This document shows, in pieces, positions 23,659-34,200 of a stretch of DNA of 64,000 bases (position 1 is the first letter of the stretch; each line of letters begins with the position of its first letter). The DNA lies in the NCBI GenBank assembly GCA_029582155.1, contig CM055901.1, positions 52,643,206-52,707,205 on the forward strand. The letters are read 5' to 3'. Origin of the DNA: Panopea generosa (Eukaryota > Mollusca > Bivalvia > Adapedonta > Hiatellidae). Below the pieces are notes generated by a model, which ran no database searches, was not told the DNA's origin, and saw only the letters and a program-made list of their open reading frames with translations. Both the position numbers and the translations under genes were made by a program.

Positions 23659-25017
23659 ATGGATCAAACAATTGCCATAAGCCTTTCTTTTTTTGTTTTA
23701 TGGATCATATTTTCACAAACTTGTGGACAAACGTATGACAACACAATACAGCTACGATCTGACTTGTTGTCAGGATACGATGCTGATGTCATTCCCCTCA
23801 ATGATCAATCCCAAATCATGACTGTCAATATAACCCTGGTCCTGTACGCGATCATTGAAGCCGATTCAGTCAATGGGATTCTGACTACGGTCTCGGGCTT
23901 GATTTGTACTTGGTTTGATGAGAAATTAGTCTGGACGCCTTCTAACTATGGGAATACCAACTCGATGTTGATTAAAAAGACGTTAGTTTGGACACCGCCA
24001 GTATCCCTTGGAAATCCAATAGAATTTGTATCAATGGGCAAGCCATGGATGCACCTGGAAATTTATTCAAATGGTTTAGTTGATTTTCAACCTGGTGACA
24101 TAATTAATAGTGCGTGTACATTCAACATGAAATTCTGGCCGTTTGACAAACAAGTTTGTGATATAAGTTTTTTCACTTTTGGACATGGGCTAAATAGAGT
24201 AAATATACAAATTGGGGGATTCAATACCAACTTTCTGGCTTCAAATGGCGAGTGGACACTGGAAGAAACTTCAACCAATTCCAGAAGTAAATATGGTTTC
24301 TCTGAGGGCGTGTTCAGAATAAAGCTAAAGCGTCGTTCAATGTTTTATGTGTTAACTGTAATACTACCAATAATAGGTCTGGGTATATTGAATGGCTTGG
24401 TCTATGTTCTGCCATGTGATTCTGGTGAAAGAGTAAGTTACTCAATAACTATATTACTGGCAATGACAGTTTTCTTGACTGTAATAAGTGATTTGATGCC
24501 CAAAACATCAAACCCGCTGGCCCTTGTTTGTATCTTCATCACACTTGGTTTGTCTGCCAGCGTCTTGTGTACCTTTACGGTGATTCTTAATTTAGCCATC
24601 TATAATCGCAGTTCCAAAGTAAAAATAGGCCCGTTTTATCAAACGCTTGTACGAGTGACCTCAACCTCAAACTGTACAAAAAATCGCGTTTCAGCTATTA
24701 CAATAAAACAAGATGAAGAAGAAAATGTTATTAAATATAACTCTGTGGATAAAAATGCAAACAGGAAATTCTACAAGATAAAATCAACCAAACTCTTCAT
24801 GCTTGCAAAAAACAAACCAAAAATTGTGAATTCAAAATTAGAAGAAGCAGTTCCAAAGCTGAATGATTCTAGTGACAGAGATTTGGATATCACCTGGAAA
24901 GATGTCAGCTATGCCATTGATAAAATATTGTTTTTCGCTGTATTTTTGTCCATGATTGTACCTACAGCAGTATTTCTCATCTATTTGCCAACATCATCTG
25001 ACTATGTTGAACCATAA
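23659..25017 (+). CDS. intronless Cys-loop receptor subunit, nAChR-like (non-alpha), 452 aa
   Basis: Paralogue of 4657-5940, with the same layout and the Cys-loop at the same residues (C153-C167, FWPFDKQ). Signal peptide about 1-23 (ends TCGQ), extracellular domain, M1 after LKRRSM, M2 (GERVSYSITILLAMTVFLTV), M3, a longer lysine-rich M3-M4 loop of about 100 residues, and M4 ending near the C terminus (YVEP; the first gene ends YTEP). It has no Cys-Cys pair in loop C, and loop A reads VWTPPV in place of WxPD. It is a single exon. Expected role: subunit of a cation-selective ligand-gated channel; the ligand is not predictable. It shares strand and architecture with the first gene, so duplication followed or preceded retroposition. 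Start is the only ATG in front of the signal peptide. Confidence 0.9.
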   Translation: MDQTIAISLSFFVLWIIFSQTCGQTYDNTIQLRSDLLSGYDADVIPLNDQSQIMTVNITLVLYAIIEADSVNGILTTVSGLICTWFDEKLVWTPSNYGNTNSMLIKKTLVWTPPVSLGNPIEFVSMGKPWMHLEIYSNGLVDFQPGDIINSACTFNMKFWPFDKQVCDISFFTFGHGLNRVNIQIGGFNTNFLASNGEWTLEETSTNSRSKYGFSEGVFRIKLKRRSMFYVLTVILPIIGLGILNGLVYVLPCDSGERVSYSITILLAMTVFLTVISDLMPKTSNPLALVCIFITLGLSASVLCTFTVILNLAIYNRSSKVKIGPFYQTLVRVTSTSNCTKNRVSAITIKQDEEENVIKYNSVDKNANRKFYKIKSTKLFMLAKNKPKIVNSKLEEAVPKLNDSSDRDLDITWKDVSYAIDKILFFAVFLSMIVPTAVFLIYLPTSSDYVEP

Positions 25018-25230
25018 CGTCCATATTCATGTTTCATTATTTATTCATGTTTCATTTTTTATGAAAATGTTAATCTAAAAGTATTTCTATAGTTGATTCT
25101 CATTAACTAAAATTTCAACAGACCTTGAAAATAACTCGATATAAGCTGAAGTTGACTTAAAAAATAATATTTTCATCACCCCACCCATAGCAGATTAGTT
25201 AAGAAAATTGAATATTAAATTATAGATATT

Positions 25231-25236
25231 AATAAA
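25231..25236 (+). terminator. possible polyadenylation signal
   Basis: AATAAA lies about 215 bp after the stop of the second receptor gene. It is plausible as its poly(A) signal, but the DNA is AT-rich. Confidence 0.3.
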
Positions 25237-25431
25237 AAAACTGACCAAGTAATTATAAACTATGTGTAGGTTTATGTGTCTATTAACTATAACACTAACA
25301 CATAATAAGTATTTTATAAGCAAAAAGATAAATGCCTTAATACAAATTTAAACTCCCCAGTTGGATGCCATGTAGCTATTGGACATATTTTCCACCGCCA
25401 ACCGTACACTTCCATGCAATACAGTTAAACC

Positions 25432-25597
25432 TGTCTTAAGCTGCCAGTCAAGAGAAGGAGCAAAAGTGGCCCTTTAAGAAAGGTTGTTGCTCAATACAGG
25501 TTTATTTGCTCTGAAATCATAGAAAAGGGAATCAGCAAATGCTGTTGTTTAAGACAAGTGGCTGCTTAATATAGGTGACCACTTATACAGGTTCAAC
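25432..25597. mobile_element. short TIR element, copy 2 of the 1350-1513 family
   Basis: Starts TA|CAGTTAAACCTGTCTTAAG and has GAGCAAAAGTGG, AAGTGGCTGCTTAATATAGG and an eroded right end (CAGGTTCAAC). It shares its interior with 1350-1513 and 27728-27885. Confidence 0.55.
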
Positions 25598-25842
25598 AAT
25601 ATTTTGTTTCTTTTTTTAACATTTTAATACAGGACCTCCAAAATTGTATGTTGTCAGTGGGCATGATTATTGTCAATAAAAATGAGCCTTCTCTTCAGTG
25701 ATATATGACGTGTGATGCATCTGCAAATGTAAGTGTCAATGCATGGTTGTTGTTAGATGTACAGGTAAATGTTTAGGTGAAACACTGTAACAGTCTATAA
25801 TAACATTGGCTTTTGCCTTGCATATGAATTGTTGACCTGTCC

Positions 25843-26128
25843 GGGCCCAATTAGCTCAGTCGGTTACACGTCTGACTATCAATCCAGGGGTTGTGTGTCC
25901 AAATCTCCCGCCCAGCAACAGTCTCCGTGATGATTGTGTCTCATTGTCATTTGTCTCTCACCGCTGATTCAGGTGGGAAAGTTATCAGTTACTTGCAGAG
26001 AGGGGGTGTGCTGGAGTACTAGTTAACCTTTTAGGATCCCAGGAAACAGTGGTTGGGTTATAACTGATACTGTTAACTGATAATTGTTAGCCCTCGATGG
26101 CATAAAATTGATACTAAATATTCTATCA
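25843..26128 (+). mobile_element. tRNA-derived SINE, near full length
   Basis: Head CCCAATTAGCTCAGTCGGTT, anticodon-arm-like GACTATCAATCCAGG, then the family body and a tail with CCTCGATGGCATAAAATTGA. The B-box region is diverged (GTGTGTCCAAATC). Confidence 0.8.
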
Positions 26129-26199
26129 ATATTGACCTGTTGACTCCAATGAATGTTTAATAAGCCAAGTAGGTCAAGGTTATTTGATACGAAAGACAA

Positions 26200-26271
26200 G
26201 CTTATTTTACTACTATATATAGTAACATTTATGAGGCTTATTTTATTACTATATATAGTAACATTTATGAG
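26200..26271 (+). repeat. 36-bp tandem duplication
   Basis: Two adjacent 36-bp copies (GCTTATTTTA...ATTTATGAG) with one difference seen. Each contains the palindrome ACTATATATAGT. Confidence 0.8.
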
Positions 26272-26676
26272 AGGGCATGTCACAACTACTGAATATAGTT
26301 TAACGTAACAGCGAGGGAAGTGACGGTAAAATGTGCATTAAGTATAAATCAACAACTCTGACATTGGTACTGAAGTGGTTTCATGGATTGGCTGCTTGGT
26401 CCAGACTGTCTTTCTGTCATTAAAGTTTGAACAAAGGAAAATTTTCATTTAATGGAAAACCAAAGAAGGAAATATATTATGATGCATATAACCTCAGCGT
26501 TTTGCCTAATACAAAACTATAACAGAACTGACAGAGTATGTATCTGACATCTCATAACAAAACCTGTTTGTGCCTTGATATTTCATAATGTACTGTTTTA
26601 ATGTTCAATTCTTTTCATTCACGTTATTATTTAGCAAATATGTGCTCCCTTTATATGTCTGACCTATTTCTTATTA

Positions 26677-26882
26677 AACCATAATAAATCAATTGCTAGA
26701 TTATCACCCCACCCGCCACCTTATTTTCATGCAACCCTGACCCTTTTTTATTTTCATAAAAAAAAAGAAAAAAATTGATAAGATAAACATCAAAAATTTT
26801 AAAACTAAAACTAAAATCCTCCCGCCCTCCCCGTTTATTAGAAAAATTTGGATGATAATCTAGCAATTGATTTATAATGGCC
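26677..26882. mobile_element. Harbinger-like MITE, copy 2
   Basis: 206 bp, same family as 16681-16885, flanked by TTA at 26674-26676 and 26883-26885. The left end begins AACC where copy 1 has GGCC. No coding capacity. Confidence 0.75.
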
Positions 26883-26899
26883 TTATGTGAAAGTATATT

Positions 26900-27455
26900 A
26901 AATCCCACTTATATAATTTAGTGTGTATCAGTGCTTCTAAAACCACTAATTTTGCCAGTTTTCATCTAATTTTTGTTGGTCAAAACCAGTTTCTATTACT
27001 ATTGTACAAGCTGGAAAAAAAATATTTAAATTTTTTTGCCAATTTGATATTCTAAAGACATGATAAAAGATACAAAATTTCATTTATAGTCATCATGAGA
27101 TATAACACACTAGCTATGTAAAGCTATTGAACGACATAAAACATGAACTTTTTACAAGAAGTCAATAAAAGCCAGATAAATTTTAGAACAAATATTTAAT
27201 ATTAATAATCTGATAACACAACTAATTAGGGAACTTGAAAGAAATCAATTAATTCATTACTGTAAATAAATGTTTTGTAAAGCTTGATTGAATATGTATT
27301 GTTTGTTCAAGTTTTTGATAATTCAAACAGCTTAAAATGTTTTTATTTTGTTTTGCTATTGTATTTTGTAAATAACATGTAAATGTATCATTAGAGGGCC
27401 CCAAGGAAGACAAGTTTCAAACTAATTGGGCTACTCTCTTTAAATAAAGACTTCC
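26900..27455. other. intergenic, no gene recognised
   Basis: AT-rich sequence without supported features. Confidence 0.35.
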
Positions 27456-27566
27456 ATTTCATTCCATTTCATTCCATTTCATTCCATTTCATTCCATTTC
27501 ATTCCATTCCCATTCCATTCCATTCCATTCCATTCCATTCCATTCCATTCCATTCCATTCCATTCC
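27456..27566 (+). repeat. CATTC pentamer satellite tract
   Basis: A tract of about 110 bp first alternates CATTC and CATTT-type units (10-bp period), then becomes pure (CATTC)n. The complement is GAATG, the unit of classical pericentromeric satellites in vertebrates; here it is only a short simple repeat. Confidence 0.9.
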
Positions 27567-27631
27567 AGTTATCATATATTTATAATCTATTTTACAGTCT
27601 TGATTTCAAATAATAGTTATTGAGTCTTTGT

Positions 27632-27721
27632 AGCTCGTTACAAGCAATCTGAACTCTTCCTGCACTGTTTTCAAAGGCCTTCTGTGATTGGTGCGAGAAA
27701 ATGCGGATCTATGGAGTAAAG
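27632..27721 (+). mobile_element. half copy of the foldback MITE
   Basis: Matches the right half of 21433-21654 (CGTTACAAGCAATCTGAACT through GGAGTAAAGGG). It directly abuts the next element at 27728. Confidence 0.55.
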
Positions 27722-27727
27722 GGCCAA

Positions 27728-27885
27728 GCAGCCAGGCAAGAGAAGGAGCAAAAGTGGCCTTTTAAGACAGGTTGTTGTTTAATGCAGGTTGATTTACCCT
27801 TAAAACATTTAAATGAGAAATAACAAATCTGGCTACTTAAGACAAGTGGCTGCTTAATAGAGGTGACTGCTTATACTGGACTGCA
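27728..27885. mobile_element. short TIR element, copy 3 of the 1350-1513 family
   Basis: Interior matches 1350-1513 and 25432-25597 (GAGAAGGAGCAAAAGTGGCC, AAGTGGCTGCTTAATAGAGG). The ends are eroded, so the borders are approximate. Confidence 0.45.
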
Positions 27886-28059
27886 CTGAAAATCACTTTA
27901 ACATAATTTTTGAAATATGTGTGAAATAAATAAATCTAGATGAATAACTGTCTTGTTTAACTTCATTTACTTATCCTTTTCAGTCATAAATCAATCTACA
28001 GATAGCAACAATTCAACGTATGTTATAACTACCATTTTCTTGTATATTCTATATTGATA

Positions 28060-28765
28060 ATATAAGAAGTGGCCGCCCAAGATGGGCCCAAGTCGCTCAT
28101 CTGGTTTCACATGTCACTTCCTTTCAAATTTTGTATGGACTAAGCGCCTATTAAGAACTTATTTTAGTTATAGATGAGAAAAAATGAGAATTATCTGTTT
28201 TCTCATAGCATTTCCATGTAAAGTGAAAGTCACCCTGCAGGACTCAAATGAACCACTGTACCTAATTTCCAGCAGACTTTTTACATACTAGTATAAGTCC
28301 CCTTACTGGACCCCATTCAATCCTAGCCCCTTTATTTTTGAAACTCCCAGTCAAAAGAATTATTAATACCAAATATGAACGAATTTGATTGGACAGTTCT
28401 TGAGGAGATGATTTTTTAATGTAAATTTCCCTATGTTTAACTGACATGTTTCCGAGGCGGGGCCAATTTTGATCCTATGGTCATGGCTTGAACAAATTTG
28501 ATAGAAACTCATTAGATGATACTTCATGTAAAATATCAACGCTCCAGGCTCTGCACTTTTGGAGAAAAAGTACTGGTAAACCCCTAGGGCGAGGCCAAAC
28601 TTGACCCCAGGGTCATCATTTGAACAAACTTGAGAGACCTTTGTGTAAGAATGCTTCACACAAATTTTGGTGAAAATCTGTCAAGTGGTTTCAAAGAAGT
28701 CGTTTGAAGCAAAGTTAGCGACGGACAACAGACAGACGACTTTGGATGAAGGTAGATCACAATAA
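28060..28765 (+). repeat. long dispersed non-coding repeat
   Basis: Begins with AAGTGGCCGCCCAAGATGGG and ends after GACGGACAACAGACAGACGA. Contains repeated phrases on parent values (CATTTGAACAAACTTGAGAG, GGGTCATC) typical of bivalve interspersed repeats. Parts recur at 17815 and 29390. Minus-strand frames of 61 and 98 codons inside have no protein character. Confidence 0.5.
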
Positions 28766-28969
28766 CTCTAAATAACTCATCAGAATGCAGATTAAAATTA
28801 ATGCACACAAACCTGTCTTTTTTGGTAAAATTAAATTGTTTACAACATGCAATAGTTTAAACCACTGAAATAAGTGAACAAAGTTAAATGTAGCATTATA
28901 ATCAATTTTCATACATTCTGTTGTAAATGAATTATTGTAAGGAATAAATTGTTTATACTGTGCCCTCTT

Positions 28970-29215
28970 TATGTGGGTAACATTTTTAAATTTTTTGTAT
29001 AATGGAGTTCAATGCCATTTTCATTTAAGGTGTGGAAATCCTCCAGTTTTATTGGTGGAGAAAGTCCTCAGAATGAGTCTGAGAAGAACTGCTGTCCTTC
29101 TGCAATTTACTGGCAAACTTTCTCACATGAGGTTTTTTAACCGAACAGGACTCAAAGTAGATAATGATAGAATTAAGTTGTGCATGTTCAAACAATGATA
29201 CAAGGTATTTCCCAC
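28970..29215 (+). repeat. dispersed repeat sharing a 20-bp core with the 40-kb array
   Basis: Contains ACTGGCAAACTTTCTCACAT, exactly the core of the minisatellite at 40085-42115. A 75-codon frame covers it but shows no domain. It may be the source or a relative of that array. Confidence 0.4.
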
Positions 29216-29552
29216 AAACAAAAAATCATTGTGCTGTATTCTAGGCCAAAATTTATCAATCTGGATAGATCTCGGACAATTCAAACAAATACCTGATAAC
29301 AGTTTTGGCTCAAGAGTGAATAAGATACTAAACCAGAAAGTAATAATTTCTATATTATATTATACAAAATGATAATAAAAAACAAGTCCAAAGTAGCTCA
29401 CCTGATTCCATCAGTCGCTTCTTTTCAAATTTTGTTATACTTATATATATATAACCGTAAACATGCACAGTAACAGTGACCTTTTCACCCTGTAATATGA
29501 TCTTAACTTTCAATTTAGGAGCTCAATATGTTGCATACTGTCTCAAAATATA

Positions 29553-29818
29553 AGCCGGGTCCAATTAGCTCAGTCGGTTACGCGTCTGACTATCAATCCA
29601 GTGGTCGTGAGTTCGAATCCCTGCCTGGCAACATTCTCCGTGATGAATGATATATGACATTGTGTCTCATTATCATTCGTCTCTCACCCCTGTTCAAGTG
29701 GGAAAGTTATCAGTTACTTGCGGAGATGGGGTGTGCTCGAGTACTGGTTAATCCAAGAAAACAGTGGTTAGGTTAACTGATCGTCTGTTAGCCCTCGATG
29801 GCATAAAATGATGCTAAA

Positions 29819-29862
<44 letters not shown>
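29553..29862 (+). mobile_element. tRNA-derived SINE, full length with TCAA tail
   Basis: The best-preserved copy of the family: head TCCAATTAGCTCAGTCGGTT, B box GAGTTCGAATCC, body, CCTCGATGGCATAAAATGAT near the end, and a (TCAA)n tail of about 40 bp at 29822-29862. Confidence 0.85.
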
Positions 29863-29864
<2 letters not shown>

Positions 29865-31113
29865 GCTTGAGTACTTAAGGCATCCATAAAGATGCAAGCA
29901 ATACACACTTACAAACAGCTTGCACCCAAAAGTTTAATGGAGGTAGGACGAGGACACCGATACCAATGCCGGAGTGAGTATAATAAATCCTCTATTCATA
30001 GAATAGCTGAGTTACAGCCATAGGACATGTCTGAATTTAATTTGAGATGCTGAGTTGAATTCTAATCTCATGTAGTGTCACAAAGAAATATTGTGTACCA
30101 GTTTAAAATGAATAGGGCTTCATTGTGACAATGTTACATGGATGACATTGATGAATGGAAGATTACAAAAGCTCACCTATTTATAGACAATAGACAAAAT
30201 GCTCCGCAACTTTTACCTTCTAATTCAGATTTTTTCAAAGATGATCCAAATTCAAAATTGACTATTAAAATTATTTTAATGTGGTTTTACGCCATTTTTA
30301 ACACGCAACAGTACAGAGTTTTACTAGTGCAGGAAAACCTAAATGAATCGGAGTAGAAGTACCATCCTTCTGAAAGTTTTCTCAAATAAATCTTTTGGAC
30401 AGATGTCGGCTCAAACCTTCATGGTCAACGGTGAAAAGTAAGAGGTCACTAAATGATAGCGCCTCGGCCACAAAGGACCACAATGACTGATCAAAATCAA
30501 TATCAATCTGAAGTGCGACTTGTTCCGTACATCATATTAATGACTGCAATTCTAAGTGGGAAAATAATTTTAGTCCATCGGTGCATTAACCAAGTAAGGA
30601 AACCTCTTTCAATATATTAATTTGGTATGTTTTAATATATAGCCTTGTAGAAATAAGGATACAGTCAGTATATCTACAGGGTTCATACAGATAAGGACTG
30701 ATAAAAGTCAAGCACTTTTCAAGGTTAAAATTTTCAATTTCAAGCACTAAAATATATGAAATCTACATACATACTTACTGTACCTTACAAGTTCCTAACC
30801 AGCTATCCACAGGAACTAGTTACAATACATAATTTATATTCTATTTCCCTATATATACATAGTATAACAAATATATCTCCATTACTATTTTTTAAATTCA
30901 AACTCTTTTTTGTTAATTTTCAAGCACTTTTCCCACTGACATTAAAAAATAAGCACTATTCAAGGAGGTTTTTAAGAAATAAGCACTTCTCATATGAGAT
31001 GTTGAAAAGAATGTTTTTCTATAAATTTTGAAAATAAAGATATAGTGCATAGGAGTAAATCATCAGACAGGCCAGACTTTCACACAGGACAATATGAGGA
31101 TAAAATTACTTAC
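29863..31113. other. flank or intron of SLC38A9, no exon recognised
   Basis: A 72-codon plus frame at 30138-30356 (starts MDDIDEWKITKAHLFIDNRQ) looks codon-like but resembles nothing known. The stretch 30640-31030 repeats the words AAGCACTTTTC and is probably an old interspersed element. The next SLC38A9 exon was sought here on the minus strand and not found. Confidence 0.35.
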
Positions 31114-31220
31114 ATTATTTTCTGGATATTTCTGTGTGCGAGTGATGGACAGTACACTATTCTGGATAAAGTAGGCAAGGGCCGCCACACCAGTCAGAGC
31201 TGGGAATGTGTTCTTATACT
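31114..31220 (-). CDS. SLC38A9: SLC38A9 exon 10
   Basis: 107 bp, acceptor ATTACAG, donor AAT|GTAAGT. YKNTFPALTGVAALAYFIQN then SVLSITRTQKYPENN; human FPQLTGVLTLAFFIHN and QENN. Its first 42 bp are repeated with the acceptor about 24 times upstream. Confidence 0.92.
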
Positions 31221-34200
31221 CTGTAATATTGACATACATTATAACTATGATCAATAGTAACAGGGCCGCCACACCAGTCAAAGCTGGGAATGTGTTCTTA
31301 TACTCTATAATATTGACATACATTATAACTATGATAAATAGTAACAGGGCCGCCACACCAGTCAAAGCTGGGAATGTGTTCTTATACTCTGTAATATTGA
31401 CATACATTATAACTATGATCAATAGTAACAGGGCCGCCACACCAGTCAAAGCTGGGAATGTGTTCTTATACTCTGTAATATTGACATGCATTATAACTAT
31501 GATCAATAGTAACAGGGCTGCCACACCAGTCAGAGCTGGGAATGTGTTCTTATACTCTGTAATATCAACATACATTATAACTATGATCAATAGTAACAGG
31601 GCCGCCACACCAGTCAGAGCTGGGAATGTGTTCTTATACTCTGTAATATCAACATACATTATAACTATGATCAATAGTAACAGGGCCGCCACACCAGTCA
31701 GAGCTGGGAATGTGTTCTTATACTCTGTAATATCAACATACATTATAACTATGATCAATAGTAACAGGGCTGCCACACCAGTCAGAGTTGGGAATGTGTT
31801 CTTATACTCTGTTATATCAACATACATTATAACTATGATCAATAGTAACAGGGCCGCCACACCAGTCAGATCTAGAATGTGTTCTTATACTCTGTGATAT
31901 TAACATACATTATAACTATGATGAATAGTAACAGGGCCGCCACACAAGTCACAGCTGGGAATGTGTTCTTTTACTCTGTAATATTAACATACATTATAAC
32001 TATGATGAACAGTAACAGGGCTGCCACACCAGTCAGATCTAAAATGTGTTCTTATACTCTAATATCAACATACATTATAACTATGATAAACAGTAACAGG
32101 GCCGCCACACCAGTCAGAGCTGGGAATGTGTTTTTATACTCTGTAATATCAACATACATTATAACTATGATCAATAGTAACAGGGCCGCCACACAAGTCA
32201 CAGCTGGGAATGTGTTCTTATACTCTGTAATATTGACATACATTATAACTATGATCAATAGTAACAGGGCCGCCACACCATTCAGAGCTGGGGATGTGTT
32301 ATAATACTCTGTAATATTAACATACATTATAACTATGATGAATTGTAACAGGGCCCCCACACCAGTCAAAGCTGGGAATGTGTTTTTATACTCTGTAATA
32401 TTAACATACATTATAACTATGATCAATAGTAACAGGGCCGCCACTCCAGTCAGAGCTGGGAATGTGTTCTTATACTCTGTAATATCAACATACATTATAA
32501 CTATGATCAATAGTAACAGGGCCGCCACACCAGTCAGAACTGGGAATGTGTTCTTATACTCTGTAATATCAACATACATTGTAACTATGATAAATAGTAA
32601 CAGGGCCCCCACACCAGTCAGAGCTGGGAATGTGTTCTTATACTCTGTGATATTAACATACATTATAATTATGATAAATAGTAACAGGGCCGCCACACAT
32701 GTCAGAGCTGGGAATGTGTTCTTTTACTCTGTAATATCAACATACATTATAACTATGATCAATAGTAACAGGGCCGCCACACCAGTCAAAGCTGGGAATG
32801 TGTTCTTATACTCTGTAATATCAACATACATTATAACTATGATCAATAGTAACAGGGCCCCCACACCAGACAAGCTGGGAATGTGTTCTTATACTCTGTA
32901 ATATTAACATACATTATAACTATGATCAATAGTAACAGGGCCCCCACACCAGACAAGCTGGGAATGTGTTCTTTTACTCTGTAATATTAACATACATTAT
33001 AACTATGATCAATAGTAACAGGGCTGCCACACCAGTTAGAGCTGGGAATGTGTTCTTATACTCTGTAATATCAACATACATTATAACTATGATCAATAGT
33101 AACAGGGCCGCCACACCAGTCACAGCTGGGAATGTATTCTTATACTCTGTTATATCAACATACATTATAACTATGATCAATAGTAACAGGGCTGCCACAC
33201 TGTCAAAGCTGGGAATGTGTTCTTATACTCTGTAATATTAACATATATTATAACTATGATCAATAGTAATATTGATTCTGCAGTTTCATTGATAAATGCA
33301 ACGAATAAGTCCACCACTTTACTTATTTAGGGCCACACATATACCATGTTGTACATTTTGTGGACAACTCAAACACATCAGTCCACTATTGTACTTACTG
33401 TGAACATATAAGTACACCACACATATACCATATTGTACATTTTGTGGACAACTCAAAACACCTCAATCCACTTTTGTACTTAATGTGGACATAAAAGTAC
33501 ACCACACGTATACCATATTGTACATTTTGTGGACAACTCAAACACCTCAGTCCACTATTGTAATTACTATGGACATATAAGTGCACCACACATATACCAT
33601 ATTGTACATTTTGTGGACAACTCAAACACCTCAGTCCACTTTTGTACTTACTGTGGACATATAAGTACACCACACATGTACCATATTGTACATTTTGTGG
33701 ACAACACAAACACATCAGTCCACTATTGTACTTACTGTGAACATATAAGTACACCACACATATACCATATTGTACATTTTGTGGACAACTCAAACATATC
33801 AGTCCACTACTGTACTTACTGTGGACATATAAGTACACCACACATATACCCTTTTGTACATTTTGTGGACAACTCAAACACATAAGTACACTATTGTACT
33901 TACTATGGACATATAAGTAAACCATACATATACCATATTGTACATTTTGTGGACAACACAAACACCTCAGTACACTATTGTACTTACTATGGACATATAA
34001 GTACACCATACATAAACCATACTGTACATTTTGTGGACAACTCAAACACCTCAGTCCACTACTGTACTTACTATGGACATATAAGTACATCAAACATATA
34101 CCATATTGTACATTTTGTGGGCAACTCAAACACATCAGTCCATTTTTGTACTTACTGTGGACATATAAGTACACCACACATATACCATATTGTACATTTT

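Noticed and set aside
28971-29198. 75-codon frame as a gene
   Set aside because: Lies in a dispersed repeat and shows no domain.
25843-29640. tRNA genes at SINE heads
   Set aside because: A and B boxes are present but acceptor stems do not close and a shared SINE body follows.
31208-33235. Long plus-strand open frames with a 28-residue period
   Set aside because: They run antisense through the 84-bp acceptor array; the period of 84 and stop-free unit explain them.
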